From Azospirillum canadense (GTDB taxonomy: Bacteria; Pseudomonadota; Alphaproteobacteria; Azospirillales; Azospirillaceae), in the NCBI RefSeq assembly GCF_025961225.1, contig NZ_JAOQNG010000001.1:1339001-1403000 (forward strand): 64,000 nt of DNA, given 5' to 3'. Under the pieces are notes generated by a model. The model had not been told where the DNA came from. It did not search any database and saw nothing but the letters and a program-made list of their open reading frames with translations. The translations under genes were made by a program, and so were the position numbers. Shown piece after piece: positions 31,983 through 41,751 of this stretch (its first letter is position 1; each line of letters starts with the position of its first letter).

Positions 31983-32738
31983 ATGCCCCAGACCACCGGG
32001 ACCACCGTGCCGGCTGACGGCGTCCGCTTCCGCCGCGTCCTTCTGAAGGTGTCCGGCGAAGCGCTGATGGGTCAGCGCGATTACGGTCTCGACCCGGAGG
32101 TGGTGAACCGCGTCGCCAACGAGGTGAAGGCGGTGATCCAACTCGGTGTCCAGGTCAGCCTGGTCATCGGCGGGGGCAACATCTTCCGCGGCGTGAAGGG
32201 TGCGGCGGGCGGCATGGAACGCGCGTCGGCCGACTACATCGGGATGCTCGCCACCGTCATGAACGCGCTCTCCATGCAGAGCGCGCTGGAACGGATGGGC
32301 GTGGTGACCCGCGTGCAGTCGGCCATCCCGATGTCGTCGGTGTGCGAGCCGTACATCCGGCGCCGGGCGATCCGCCACATGGAGAAGGGCCGGGTGGTGA
32401 TTTTCGCCGCCGGCACCGGCAACCCGTTCTTCACCACCGACACGGCCGCAGCGCTCCGCGCGTCGGAGATGGGCTGCGACGCCTTGCTGAAGGGCACACA
32501 GGTCGACGGCGTCTACACCGCCGACCCGAAGAAGGTGCCGGACGCGTCGCGCTACGAACGTCTTACCTACCTCGACGTGCTCGCGAATGACCTTCAGGTG
32601 ATGGACGCGTCCGCAATCTCCTTGGCGCGCGAGAACCGCATCCCCATACTCGTCTTCTCGATCCATACGCCCGGCGCCTTCGCCGAGGTCATGCAGGGTC
32701 GGGGCAAGTTCACCATCATAACAGAAGAAACGGAGTGA
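31983..32738 (+). CDS. pyrH: UMP kinase
   Basis: Phosphorylates UMP to UDP, belonging to the amino-acid-kinase fold. From ATG 31983 the product is 251 residues; in-frame ATGs at 31959 and 31974 are possible, but GGGAG at 31968-31972 fits 31983 best. Motifs are [40 protein letters not shown] and [15 protein letters not shown]. It sits between tsf and frr, the standard order. Confidence 0.96.
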   Translation: MPQTTGTTVPADGVRFRRVLLKVSGEALMGQRDYGLDPEVVNRVANEVKAVIQLGVQVSLVIGGGNIFRGVKGAAGGMERASADYIGMLATVMNALSMQSALERMGVVTRVQSAIPMSSVCEPYIRRRAIRHMEKGRVVIFAAGTGNPFFTTDTAAALRASEMGCDALLKGTQVDGVYTADPKKVPDASRYERLTYLDVLANDLQVMDASAISLARENRIPILVFSIHTPGAFAEVMQGRGKFTIITEETE

Positions 32739-32742
32739 GCCC

Positions 32743-33300
32743 GTGGCTGCACCCGACACATCGGATCTCAAGCGCCGCATGGAAGGAGCGCTTGAGGCGT
32801 TTCGCAAGGAGTTGAGCGGCCTCCGCACCGGCCGTGCCTCCGCCAGCCTGCTTGAGCCCGTGACCGTCGAGGCCTACGGCAGCAAGATGCATCTGAAGGA
32901 GGTCGGCACCGTCAGCGTGCCGGAGCCGCGCCTGATCGTCGTCCAGGTCTGGGACCGGGGCATGGTCAAGGCGGTGGAGAAGGGCATCCGCGATTCGGGC
33001 CTGGGCCTGAACCCACAGACCGAGGGGCAGAGCATCCGCGTGCCGCTGCCCGACCTGACGCAGGAGCGCCGCAAGGAACTCGCGAAGGTCGCCCACAAGT
33101 ACGCGGAGCAGGCCCGCGTCGCCGTGCGCAACGTGCGCCGCGACGGCATGGACATGCTGAAGAAGGCCGAGAAGGCCAGCGACATCTCCCAGGACGAGCA
33201 CAAGGGCCTGGGCGAGAAGGTGCAGCAGCTCACCGACCAGTACATCAAGCTGGTCGACGATGCGCTTGCGCAAAAAGAAAAGGACATCATGCAGGTCTGA
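32743..33300 (+). CDS. frr: Ribosome-recycling factor
   Basis: Splits post-termination ribosomes together with EF-G. The 185-residue product starts with GTG at 32743, 4 nt after pyrH, with CGGAG just upstream. It shows [21 protein letters not shown], the interdomain region ([21 protein letters not shown]) and the helical [21 protein letters not shown]. Family length and fully conserved. Confidence 0.97.
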   Translation: MAAPDTSDLKRRMEGALEAFRKELSGLRTGRASASLLEPVTVEAYGSKMHLKEVGTVSVPEPRLIVVQVWDRGMVKAVEKGIRDSGLGLNPQTEGQSIRVPLPDLTQERRKELAKVAHKYAEQARVAVRNVRRDGMDMLKKAEKASDISQDEHKGLGEKVQQLTDQYIKLVDDALAQKEKDIMQV

Positions 33301-33304
33301 CGGT

Positions 33305-34042
33305 ATGCGCGACGCGGAAGACAGCCGTCCCTTGCGCCCGCCCGCGCACGTGGCCGTGATCATGGACGGCAACGGGCGCTGGGCGAAGGCCAGGGGCCTG
33401 CCGCGCACCGCCGGCCACAAAAAGGGCGTGGACGCGGTCCGGCGCACGGTCGAGGCCGCGGGCGATCTGGGGATCGGTTATCTGACGATCTTCAGTTTCT
33501 CCTCCGAGAACTGGCGCCGGCCGGAAGAGGAGGTGACCGACCTCATGCAGCTCCTGCGCTTTTACCTGCGCAGCGAGATCGCCGACCTGCATCGGAACGG
33601 CGTGCGCCTGCGCGTGATCGGCGATCGCGCGAGGCTGTCGGCGGACATCAACCGCCTGATCGACAACGCCGAGTCCCTGACCAAGGACAACCGCAAGCTG
33701 ACGCTCGTGGTGGCGCTCAGCTACGGGTCCCGGCAGGAGATGACGCTGGCCGCGCGCCGGCTGGCGGAGGAGGTCAAGGCGGGGACGCTCGATCCGCAGG
33801 ACATCGACGAGGAACTGTTCTCCAGCCGCCTGTTCACGGCCGACATTCCCGACCCCGACCTGATCGTCCGCACCAGCGGCGAGAAGCGCATCAGCAACTT
33901 CCTGCTCTGGCAGGCGGCGTACGCCGAGCTGGTCTTCGTGGACACGCTCTGGCCCGATTTTACCAAGCGTGACCTGGAGGCGGCGATTGAAGAGTTCCAC
34001 CGACGGGAGCGTCGCTTCGGCGCCACGGCCGGCTCCCGCTAA
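33305..34042 (+). CDS. uppS: Isoprenyl transferase (undecaprenyl diphosphate synthase)
   Basis: Cis-prenyltransferase making the C55 carrier lipid for peptidoglycan and polysaccharides. The 245-residue product starts at ATG 33305, 4 nt after frr. The catalytic aspartate is D21 in VIMDGNGRWAK. Other conserved parts are FSFSSENWRRP and the C-terminal PDLIVRTSGEKRISNFLLWQ. Its end overlaps the proposed cdsA start by 56 bp. Confidence 0.96.
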   Translation: MRDAEDSRPLRPPAHVAVIMDGNGRWAKARGLPRTAGHKKGVDAVRRTVEAAGDLGIGYLTIFSFSSENWRRPEEEVTDLMQLLRFYLRSEIADLHRNGVRLRVIGDRARLSADINRLIDNAESLTKDNRKLTLVVALSYGSRQEMTLAARRLAEEVKAGTLDPQDIDEELFSSRLFTADIPDPDLIVRTSGEKRISNFLLWQAAYAELVFVDTLWPDFTKRDLEAAIEEFHRRERRFGATAGSR

Positions 34043-34835
34043 ATCCGGGGATCTCAAGACACGCGTGCTGTCGGCGCTGGTCATGGCGCCGGTGGTGCTC
34101 GCGGCCGTCTGGGCCGGCGGCTGGTTCTTCCGCGCGCTGATCGCCGTCGGCGCCGTCGCGGCGGCCGTGGAGTGGGTCAACCTCGTTCCCAGCGCGCGCA
34201 AGACGCCGGCCTTGGCCCTGTCGGTCGCCGGCGTCCTTCTGGCGTTTGCCGTGCAGATCGCCATAGGGCCATTGGAAGCGGTGATCGTCGCCGCGGTCTT
34301 TGCCGTTGCGGTGGCGCTGGTCGGCGGCGGAGCCGACCGGGGCCTTCTCGGGATCGGCGTCCTGTATGTGGCCGCGGGCGTTCTCGGCCTGGTGTGGCTG
34401 CGCGACCTTCCCGCCGGCGGGCTTTCCCTGTTCCTCTTCACCATGCTCGCGGTCTGGGCGACCGACGTCGGCGCCTACGCGGCCGGCCGGACGATCGGCG
34501 GGCCGAAGCTGGCGCCGCGCATCAGCCCGAAGAAGACCTGGGCCGGCCTGATCGGGGGCATGGTCAGTTCCGCGCTCGTTGGATGGGGCATCGCTGCGGC
34601 CTTCGGCGCGCAGCGCCCGATCCTGGCGTTCGCCGTCGGCGGACTCCTCGCTGTGGTGGCGCAAGCGGGTGATCTCTTCGAATCCGCGGTAAAACGTCGT
34701 TTCAACGTCAAGGACAGTGGCCATCTCATACCCGGGCATGGTGGAATCCTTGACCGCATCGATGGGCTTTTGGTCGCCGCCCCGGTGCTGGCTCTTTTCC
34801 ACGCGACTTTGGGGACGGCGTTGTCATGGTGGTGA
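33987..34835 (+). CDS. cdsA: Phosphatidate cytidylyltransferase
   Basis: Makes CDP-diacylglycerol for phospholipid synthesis in the inner membrane. I propose TTG 33987 as start because a full GGAGG (33976-33980) lies six bases before it. This gives 282 residues and a 56-bp overlap with uppS. A GTG at 33969 and later GTG/ATG codons around 34065-34083 are alternatives. The chain has about seven hydrophobic segments and ends with the CDP-alcohol cytidylyltransferase signature: Ser-Ala-Val-Lys-Arg, then [18 protein letters not shown]. Confidence 0.93.
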   Translation: MKSSTDGSVASAPRPAPAKSGDLKTRVLSALVMAPVVLAAVWAGGWFFRALIAVGAVAAAVEWVNLVPSARKTPALALSVAGVLLAFAVQIAIGPLEAVIVAAVFAVAVALVGGGADRGLLGIGVLYVAAGVLGLVWLRDLPAGGLSLFLFTMLAVWATDVGAYAAGRTIGGPKLAPRISPKKTWAGLIGGMVSSALVGWGIAAAFGAQRPILAFAVGGLLAVVAQAGDLFESAVKRRFNVKDSGHLIPGHGGILDRIDGLLVAAPVLALFHATLGTALSWW

Positions 34836-36043
34836 CCCCTGATGCGGCCACGGTGGATCTCGTGGCTCCTCAATCGGCCGATGCGATGCGCCGGGTGACG
34901 ATCTTGGGTTCCACCGGATCGGTCGGGACGCAGACAATCGACATCGTCGCGCGCAATCCGGACCGCTACGCCGTCGAGGCATTGACCGCCAACCGGAACG
35001 TCGCACTGCTCGCCGAACAGGCCCGGCAACTGAAGCCCAGGCTTGCTGTGGTGGCCAATCCGTCGAAGTACGCGGACTTGAAGGATGCCCTTGCCGGGAC
35101 CGGCGTCGAGGCTGCGGCGGGGCCAGAGGCGGTCGCCGCGGCTGCGGCGCTGCCGTCGGACTGGGTGATGGCCGCCATCGTCGGCGCGGCGGGGCTGGAG
35201 CCGACGCTCGCCGCCGTTCGCCGCGGCGCCTGCGTGGCCTTCGCCAACAAGGAGGTGCTGGTCTGCGCCGGCGCGCTGATGATGGAGGAGGTCGGCCGCC
35301 ATGGTGCCACTCTTCTGCCGGTCGACAGCGAGCATTCGGCCATCTACCAAGTCTTCGACTTCGACCGGGTGGACAGCGTCCAGCGCCTGATCCTGACCGC
35401 GTCCGGCGGGCCGTTCCGCACCAAGGACCGCGCCTTCATGGCGACGGCCACGCGGGAACAGGCGGTGGCGCACCCGACCTGGGACATGGGCGCGAAGATT
35501 TCCGTCGACAGCGCCACGATGATGAACAAGGGCCTGGAGATCATCGAGGCCCATTTTCTGTTCGGCATCCCGGAGTCGAAGATCGACGTGCTGGTCCACC
35601 CGCAGTCGGTCGTGCACTCTCTGGTCGAGTATGTGGACGGGTCCGTGCTGGCCCAACTCGGCACGCCGGACATGCGGACGCCGATCGCCTACGCGCTCGG
35701 CTGGCCCGCGCGCATCCCGACACCGGCGGAGCGACTCGACCTCGTCAAGGCCGGCACCCTGACCTTCGAGGCACCGGATCCGGAGCGTTTCCCCGCCCTC
35801 CGGCTCTCCCGGGCCGCCTTGCAAAGCGGTGGTGGCGCTCCTACTATTCTCAGTGCTGCCAATGAAGTGGCCGTGCAGGCCTTCCTCGACCGCCGCATCG
35901 GCTTCCTCGACATCGAACGCGTCGTCGAGGGAACGATGGAGGCGCTGCCGCACCGGCCGATCCGCGACCTCGGAGAGGTCCGGGACGCCGATGCCGAGGC
36001 CCGCCGCGTGGCGGCCGATCGGGTGGCCGCCGTCAGCCGATGA
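34826..36043 (+). CDS. dxr: 1-deoxy-D-xylulose 5-phosphate reductoisomerase
   Basis: Second enzyme of the MEP isoprenoid pathway. The 405-residue product has the NADPH-binding GSTGSVG at 28-34, the [10 protein letters not shown] motif, LPVDSEHSA with the metal-binding acidic residues, and [12 protein letters not shown] and [13 protein letters not shown]. The ATG at 34826 overlaps the end of cdsA; an ATG 20 codons further on is also possible. It links carrier-lipid synthesis (uppS) with its isoprenoid precursors. Confidence 0.96.
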   Translation: MVVTPDAATVDLVAPQSADAMRRVTILGSTGSVGTQTIDIVARNPDRYAVEALTANRNVALLAEQARQLKPRLAVVANPSKYADLKDALAGTGVEAAAGPEAVAAAAALPSDWVMAAIVGAAGLEPTLAAVRRGACVAFANKEVLVCAGALMMEEVGRHGATLLPVDSEHSAIYQVFDFDRVDSVQRLILTASGGPFRTKDRAFMATATREQAVAHPTWDMGAKISVDSATMMNKGLEIIEAHFLFGIPESKIDVLVHPQSVVHSLVEYVDGSVLAQLGTPDMRTPIAYALGWPARIPTPAERLDLVKAGTLTFEAPDPERFPALRLSRAALQSGGGAPTILSAANEVAVQAFLDRRIGFLDIERVVEGTMEALPHRPIRDLGEVRDADAEARRVAADRVAAVSR

Positions 36044-36103
36044 TCCCCGGACGATGAGCGGGGGCGGCACCACGGCGCTTAAAGGCGATTTGCAAAGGGT
36101 GTG

Positions 36104-37237
36104 ATGGGCGTCATGGGCGGATTCGGGACCACGCTGCTGTCTTTCCTGCTGGTCCTAACCGTGCTCGTGTTTGTGCACGAACTCGGCCACTACCTCGTCG
36201 CGCGCCGCAACGGCGTGCGCATCGAGGTCTTCTCCATCGGGTTCGGGCCGGAGCTGTTCGGATGGACCGACCGCTCCGGCACGCGCTGGAAATTCAGCGC
36301 GATCCCGCTGGGAGGCTACGTGAAGATGTTCGGCGACGCGGACCCGGCCAGCACGCCGGGCGCCCACACGCATGACATGACGCCTGCCGAAAAGGACGTG
36401 TCCTTCCACCACAAGCGACTGGGTCAGCGCGCCGCCATCGTCGCCGCGGGCCCGATCGCCAACTTCGTCTTCGCCATCGTCACGCTGACGGTGCTGTTCG
36501 CCACGGCGGGCCAGTCCTTCACCCCGCCTGACGTCGGCGGTGTGCAGCCGGGCAGCGCCGCGGAGCGCGCCGGGCTTCAGCCGGGCGACGTCATCCAGTC
36601 GATCAACGGCAGCGGTATCCAGCGCTTCGAGGAAATCCGCCAGATCGTCTCCATCCAGCCGGGCGAACCGCTGCAGATGGTCGTGCTGCGCGACGGCCGC
36701 ACCGTGAACCTGACCGCCACGCCGGACGTGAAGGAGGTCAGCGACCGATTCGGCAACACGCACCGCATCGGCCAGCTGGGCATCATGCGCGGCGGCGCCG
36801 AGAACAAGCGCCACGACCCGCTGACCGCCTTCTGGCAGGCCGGGCGGGAGGTAACCGGGATGGTCACGGGGACCTTCACCGCGCTCGGCCAGATGATTCA
36901 GGGATCGCGCGGGACCGAGGAATTGGGCGGCCCGCTGCGCATCGCGCAGATGTCCGGGGAGGTCGCGCAGAGCGGTTGGTACCCGCTGGTCTGGTTCATG
37001 ACCTTCCTGTCGGTCAACCTGGGTCTGATCAACCTGTTCCCCGTTCCCCTCCTGGACGGCGGCCATCTGATGTTTTATGCGTTCGAAGGTCTGCGTGGCC
37101 GCCCGCTTGGACCTAAAGCGCAAGAATACGGTTTCCGCATCGGTCTTGCTTTGGTATTAACGCTCATGGTTTTCGCCACGTGGAACGATCTTGTTCAGCT
37201 TCGCGTGGTGGAATTCTTTCGGGGGCTGATTTCCTAG
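36104..37237 (+). CDS. rseP: Site-2 intramembrane metalloprotease RseP/MmpA
   Basis: Cuts transmembrane anti-sigma factors and signal-peptide remnants. The 377-residue product from ATG 36104 (AAAGGG upstream; a GTG one codon earlier is possible) has the zinc motif HELGH at residues 25-29 in the first helix, one PDZ domain around residues 120-200 (VQPGSAAERAGLQPGDVI), and the second active-site motif PVPLLDGGHL near the C-terminus. E. coli RseP has two PDZ domains and 450 residues; this shorter form is the usual alphaproteobacterial one. Confidence 0.95.
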   Translation: MGVMGGFGTTLLSFLLVLTVLVFVHELGHYLVARRNGVRIEVFSIGFGPELFGWTDRSGTRWKFSAIPLGGYVKMFGDADPASTPGAHTHDMTPAEKDVSFHHKRLGQRAAIVAAGPIANFVFAIVTLTVLFATAGQSFTPPDVGGVQPGSAAERAGLQPGDVIQSINGSGIQRFEEIRQIVSIQPGEPLQMVVLRDGRTVNLTATPDVKEVSDRFGNTHRIGQLGIMRGGAENKRHDPLTAFWQAGREVTGMVTGTFTALGQMIQGSRGTEELGGPLRIAQMSGEVAQSGWYPLVWFMTFLSVNLGLINLFPVPLLDGGHLMFYAFEGLRGRPLGPKAQEYGFRIGLALVLTLMVFATWNDLVQLRVVEFFRGLIS

Positions 37238-37263
37238 TCGCCTCCAAAGCCAGGGAGCGTGCT

Positions 37264-39630
37264 TTGCGGGTGTCGAGCAAGGTTCTGGCGTTCAGCCTGA
37301 TGGCTGGGTGCGCCATGACGACGGTTACTCTTGCCCTTTCTCAAACCGGCTGGGCCCAGACGGGTGGGGCTGCCGGTGGGGCTGCACCCGGGGCCGCCGG
37401 GAATCCGGGGGCGATCGGCCAGATGTTCTCGGGTGGGACCATCCGCGACATCCGCGTGGAGGGGGTGCAGCGCATCGAGCCCACCACCGTGCGCTCCTAT
37501 CTGGCCGTGTCGCCCGGCGATCCCTTCGAACCAGACCGCATCGACCAGTCGCTGAAGAACCTGTTCAACACGGGCCTCTTCGCCGACGTGGTGCTGAAGC
37601 GCGACGGCGACGTGCTGGTGGTGTCGGTGGTCGAGAACCCGATCATCAACCGCATCGCCTTCGAGGGCAATCGGCGCATCGAGAAGGACAACCTGGAAAA
37701 GGAAATCCAGCTGCGCCCCCGCGTCGTCTACACGCGCACCCGCGTGCAGAGCGACGTGCAGCGCATCCTGGACATCTACCGCCGCCAGGGCCGCTTCGCC
37801 GCGACGGTCGAGCCGAAGATCATCCAGCTCGACCAGAACCGCGTCGACCTGGTGTTCGAGATCAACGAAGGCACCCGCACCGGCGTTCGCCAGATCAGCT
37901 TCGTCGGCAACGAGAAGTTCTCCGACGGATCGCTGCGCGAGGCGATCCAGACGAAGGAGAGCGCCTGGTGGCGATTCCTGACGTCGGACGACAACTATGA
38001 TCCGGACCGTCTGAACTTCGACCGCGACCTGCTGCGCCGCTTCTACCTGAAGGAAGGCTACGCCGACTTCCGCGTCGTCTCCGCCGTCGCCGAGCTGACG
38101 CCGGACCGCGAGGACTTCGTCATCACCTTCACGGTGGATGAGGGCGAGCGGTACAAGTTCGGCAAGATCGACGTCAACACCACGCTGAAGGCGCTCGACC
38201 CGGAGCAGGTCCGCGGCGTGATGACGACCAACGAGGGCGACTGGTACAACGCGCAGGAGGTGGAGAACACCATCAACAAGCTGGCCACCGCGGTCGGCGA
38301 CCTGCAGTACGCCTTCGTCGACGTCCGCCCGCGCATCACGCGCAACCGCGAAAACCAGACGATCGACATCACCTACGAGATCGTCGAGGGACCGCGCGTC
38401 TTCGTCGAGCGCATCGACGTCACGGGCAACGTCCGCACGCTGGACAAAGTCGTCCGGCGCGAGATGCTGGTATCCGAAGGCGATCCGTTCAGCGCGACGA
38501 AGCTGCGCCGCTCGGAGCAGCGCATCAAGGACCTCGGCTTCTTCGAGAAGGTGAACGTCACCACGGCCGAAGGGTCGGCTCCCGACCGCAGCATCGTGAA
38601 CGTCGAGGTGACGGAGCAGTCCACCGGCGAAATCGCCATCGGCGCCGGTTACTCGACCTCCGACGGCCCGCTGGCCGACTTCTCGATTCGCGAGCGCAAC
38701 CTGCTCGGCCGCGGCCAGGACCTGCGGTTCGGCGCGACCATCTCCGGCCGGCGCAAGGAGTACGACGTCTCCTTCACCGAGCCGTACTTCATGGATCGCG
38801 ACATCTCGGCCGGCATCGACCTGTTCCGCATCACGCGCGACTACCAGGACGAAAGCTCCTTCGACGAGAAGAACACGGGCTTCGCCCTGCGCATGGGCTA
38901 TCCGCTGACCGAAAACCTGCGGCAGCGGCTGTACTACCAGCTGCAGAACACGGACATCACCAGCGTCCCGTCGACGGCGTCGCAGTACATTCAGGACCAG
39001 AAGGGCGCGCGTCTGACCTCGCTGATCGGCCAGGAACTGACCTACGATCGCCGGAACAGCCGCCTGGATCCGACCGACGGCTACTACGTCAAACTGTCGA
39101 CCGACTTCGCCGGCGTGGGCGGCAACGCCCGCTACGTCCGCGGCCGTCTGTCCGGTGGCTATTACCTGCCGCTGTTCAACGAGAGCTGGGTGCTCGCGAC
39201 ATCCGGTGAAATCGGCTACATCGCCGGCGTGGGCAAGGACGTGTCGCTGTCCGACCGCTTCTTCATCGGCGGCGACACGCTGCGCGGCTTCAACACCGCC
39301 GGCATCGGCCCGCGCGACCTGCGCACCGGCGACGCGCTGGGCGGCGAGCGCTACTACCGTGCCTCGGTGGAGTTGAACTTCCCGCTTGGCCTGCCGGAGG
39401 AGTTCGGCCTGAAGGGGCACGCCTTCTCCGACGTGGGCACGCTGACCGAGACGAACATCAAAAACGATCCGCTCGTCGCGGACAGCGGGTCGATCCGTCT
39501 GTCGGCGGGCGCCGGCGTGTCGTGGAAATCGCCCTTCGGGCCGATCCGCCTTGATATCGCCGTACCAATCCTCAAGGAAAGCTACGACAAGAAAGAGCTT
39601 TTCCGTTTCAGCTTTGGAACCAGGTTCTAA
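37264..39630 (+). CDS. bamA: Outer-membrane protein assembly factor BamA
   Basis: Central outer-membrane subunit of the BAM complex. TTG 37264 is the best start: AGGGAG (37252-37257) lies six bases before it and it opens a normal signal peptide ending TGWAQ. Upstream in-frame codons lie in rseP. The 788-residue protein has a glycine/alanine-rich stretch, then five POTRA domains (residues about 60-390, first one IRDIRVEGVQRIE) and the Omp85 barrel, including the VRGF-equivalent LRGFNTAGIGP and a terminal FGTRF. It leads into skp after 2 nt. Confidence 0.95.
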   Translation: MRVSSKVLAFSLMAGCAMTTVTLALSQTGWAQTGGAAGGAAPGAAGNPGAIGQMFSGGTIRDIRVEGVQRIEPTTVRSYLAVSPGDPFEPDRIDQSLKNLFNTGLFADVVLKRDGDVLVVSVVENPIINRIAFEGNRRIEKDNLEKEIQLRPRVVYTRTRVQSDVQRILDIYRRQGRFAATVEPKIIQLDQNRVDLVFEINEGTRTGVRQISFVGNEKFSDGSLREAIQTKESAWWRFLTSDDNYDPDRLNFDRDLLRRFYLKEGYADFRVVSAVAELTPDREDFVITFTVDEGERYKFGKIDVNTTLKALDPEQVRGVMTTNEGDWYNAQEVENTINKLATAVGDLQYAFVDVRPRITRNRENQTIDITYEIVEGPRVFVERIDVTGNVRTLDKVVRREMLVSEGDPFSATKLRRSEQRIKDLGFFEKVNVTTAEGSAPDRSIVNVEVTEQSTGEIAIGAGYSTSDGPLADFSIRERNLLGRGQDLRFGATISGRRKEYDVSFTEPYFMDRDISAGIDLFRITRDYQDESSFDEKNTGFALRMGYPLTENLRQRLYYQLQNTDITSVPSTASQYIQDQKGARLTSLIGQELTYDRRNSRLDPTDGYYVKLSTDFAGVGGNARYVRGRLSGGYYLPLFNESWVLATSGEIGYIAGVGKDVSLSDRFFIGGDTLRGFNTAGIGPRDLRTGDALGGERYYRASVELNFPLGLPEEFGLKGHAFSDVGTLTETNIKNDPLVADSGSIRLSAGAGVSWKSPFGPIRLDIAVPILKESYDKKELFRFSFGTRF

Positions 39631-39632
39631 CC

Positions 39633-40211
39633 ATGCAGTTCAGCAAGTTCAGGGCGTTGGTCGCCGCCGGCGCGGTCATGGCGGGGGTGGCCTTCGCCGC
39701 CCCGATGGCCTCGGCGCAGGAAACGAAAACCGATCTGAAGGCTCCCGTCATCGCAGTGATGGATGTCCAGAAGGTCATGCAGGAGTCGAACGCGTCCAAG
39801 GGCGTGTCGAAATCCTTCGAGACGCTGCGCGACGCCTACCAGAAGGAGGTCGCCTCGCTGGAGGACAAGCTGCGCAAGTCCGACGAGGAACTGCGCAAGC
39901 AGCAGACGGTGCTGTCTCAGGACGCGCTGGCCGCCAAACGCCGCGATTTCGAGAAGCAGCTGGCCGACGTGCAGAAGACGGTCCAGAACCGCAAGCGCGC
40001 CCTGGAAGGCGCGCTGAACGAGGCGATGGGCGTCATTCACCAGAACATGGTGCAGATCGTCCAGGATGTCGCCAAGGAGCGCGGCGCCAACCTGGTGCTG
40101 ACGCGCCAGCAGTTCGTTTTGGTGGACACCCAGCTCGACATCACCGACACGGTGATGGATCGGGTGAACAAGAAGCTGCCTCAGGTCGCGCTGAACGTTC
40201 CGAAGCAGTGA
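39633..40211 (+). CDS. skp: Periplasmic chaperone Skp/OmpH
   Basis: Holdase for outer-membrane proteins on their way to BamA. The 192-residue product has a Sec signal peptide (MQFSKFRALVAAGAVMAGVA, cleavage near ASAQE at 29) and a long coiled-coil arm (residues about 60-140, rich in Lys, Glu and Gln). The C-terminal strand ends QVALNVPKQ. It starts 2 nt after bamA, the standard arrangement. The next gene is fabZ, without lpxD between them. Confidence 0.92.
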   Translation: MQFSKFRALVAAGAVMAGVAFAAPMASAQETKTDLKAPVIAVMDVQKVMQESNASKGVSKSFETLRDAYQKEVASLEDKLRKSDEELRKQQTVLSQDALAAKRRDFEKQLADVQKTVQNRKRALEGALNEAMGVIHQNMVQIVQDVAKERGANLVLTRQQFVLVDTQLDITDTVMDRVNKKLPQVALNVPKQ

Positions 40212-40464
40212 CGCCGCTGCGTGGACCCACCGGTCCACGGACGTCCGGGATCATCCGGGCTGCATGGGAAGGGCCGCGGTCGCCGGTCAGGCGAGCGCGG
40301 CCTTCTGTGTTTGGTGCCGGGCCGCGACCGTGGGCGCAGACGGGCGCGGCGGGCGCGGGATTGCCAATTCCCGGAAAATGGGGCACAAGGGGCGTCTCCC
40401 CACCGGACCGCGTGCGGCGCGGCGGGGGAAACACCCGGAGATTTGAAAGGCGAGCGTCCGGACC
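40212..40464 (+). other. Gap between skp and fabZ where lpxD would be expected
   Basis: These 253 bases hold no credible protein gene. In many proteobacteria lpxD lies here. A hairpin with 10 paired bases and one bulge (arms 40268-40278 and 40296-40305) is followed by TGTGTTT, which may be a weak terminator. The rest is GC-rich, with no remnant similar to LpxD that I can see in any frame. Confidence 0.7.
40268..40312 (+). terminator. Possible weak terminator after skp
   Basis: Arms GAAGG(G)CCGCG (40268-40278) and CGCGGCCTTC (40296-40305) pair with one bulged G. The inner loop can form a further short stem (CGCC/GGCG). TGTGTTT follows, a poor U-run. Confidence 0.4.
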
Positions 40465-40935
40465 ATGGATGTGACGGCGGAAAACAAGAAGATGGCCGAC
40501 CTCGATATCACGCGGATCATGCAGATGATCCCGCATCGATATCCGATTCTGATGATCGACCGCGTGGTGGACATCACGCTTGGCGAGAGCGCAACGGGCG
40601 TCAAGAACGTCACGATCAATGAGCCGTACTTCCAAGGGCATTTCCCGTCGCGTCCGGTCATGCCCGGTGTCCTGATCATCGAGGCGATGGCGCAGACCTC
40701 CGCCGTTCTGGTCGTCGGCACGCTGGGCGCCGAGGCTGAGGGCAAGCTCGTCTATTTCATGACGGTGGACGAGGCGCGTTTCCGCCGGCCGGTCACGCCC
40801 GGCGACACCATCCACATCCATGTGTCGAAGCAGCGCCAGCGCGCCAACGTGTGGAAGTTCAAGGGCGAGGCCAAGGTCAACGGCGTCCTCGTCGCCGAAG
40901 CCATCTATTCCGCCATGATTCTGGACGAGAAATGA
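40465..40935 (+). CDS. fabZ: 3-hydroxyacyl-[ACP] dehydratase FabZ
   Basis: Dehydrates beta-hydroxyacyl-ACP in fatty acid elongation. The 156-residue hot-dog protein has the catalytic pair H59 ([12 protein letters not shown]) and E73 ([10 protein letters not shown]) and the N-terminal [17 protein letters not shown]. The ATG at 40465 is used; an in-frame ATG at 40492 is possible. The stop overlaps the lpxA ATG by 4 nt, joining fatty acid and lipid A synthesis, which compete for the same hydroxyacyl-ACP. Confidence 0.96.
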   Translation: MDVTAENKKMADLDITRIMQMIPHRYPILMIDRVVDITLGESATGVKNVTINEPYFQGHFPSRPVMPGVLIIEAMAQTSAVLVVGTLGAEAEGKLVYFMTVDEARFRRPVTPGDTIHIHVSKQRQRANVWKFKGEAKVNGVLVAEAIYSAMILDEK

Positions 40936-41726
40936 GCGTTTCCATACACCCGTCCGCGGCCGTCGATCCGGCGGCCAAGCTGGGCGAGGGCGTTTTCATC
41001 GGTCCCTTCTGCGTCGTCGGCCCGGATGTCGAGCTGGGCGACCGCGTCCGGCTGGCCTCCCACGTCGTGGTGGAGGGGCGCACGAAGGTCGGTGAGGACA
41101 CGGTCATCTACCCCTTCGCGTCCATCGGCCATCGGCCGCAGGACCTGAAGTTCAAGGGAGAGCCGTCGGAACTGGTCATCGGGCGCCGCAACCAGATCCG
41201 CGAGCACGTGACGATGAGCCCGGGGACCGAGGGCGGCGGTATGATCACCCGCGTCGGTGACAACGGCCTGTTCATGGTCGGCGTCCACGTCGCCCACGAC
41301 TGCGTCGTCGGCAACAACGTGGTTCTGGCGAACAACGCCACGCTCGCCGGGCATGTGGAACTGGGTGACTTCGTCACCATCGGCGGCCTGTCGGCGGTGC
41401 ACCAGTTCGTCCGCATCGGCTCGCACGCCATGATCGGCGGCATGTCCGGGGTGGAGAAGGACGTCATCCCCTACGGCCTCGTCATGGGGGAACGCGCGCG
41501 GCTGGCCGGCCTGAACCTGGTCGGGCTTGAGCGCCGCGGCTTCCAGAAAGACGACATCCACGCGCTCCGCGCCGCCTACCGCCTGCTGTTCGGTGCCGAA
41601 GGCACCTTCGCGGAGCGGATGGACGAGGTCGGGCGTGACTTTGGGGAGAAGACGCTCGTCTCCGACGTGTTGGACTTCATCCGGTCGCGGGCCTCGCGTT
41701 CGCTGTGCCAGCCCCGCGAGGGCTGA
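40932..41726 (+). CDS. lpxA: UDP-N-acetylglucosamine acyltransferase
   Basis: First committed step of lipid A synthesis, adding a 3-hydroxyacyl chain to UDP-GlcNAc. The 264-residue product is a left-handed beta-helix with hexapeptide repeats in the first 190 residues (for example [20 protein letters not shown]). The catalytic-site motif is HVAHDC, with H122 at the position of the E. coli catalytic histidine. A helical C-terminal domain follows. Start ATG overlaps the fabZ stop. Confidence 0.96.
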   Translation: MSVSIHPSAAVDPAAKLGEGVFIGPFCVVGPDVELGDRVRLASHVVVEGRTKVGEDTVIYPFASIGHRPQDLKFKGEPSELVIGRRNQIREHVTMSPGTEGGGMITRVGDNGLFMVGVHVAHDCVVGNNVVLANNATLAGHVELGDFVTIGGLSAVHQFVRIGSHAMIGGMSGVEKDVIPYGLVMGERARLAGLNLVGLERRGFQKDDIHALRAAYRLLFGAEGTFAERMDEVGRDFGEKTLVSDVLDFIRSRASRSLCQPREG

Positions 41727-41751
41727 CGGGACCGCCTGAGTTCCCGACGTC

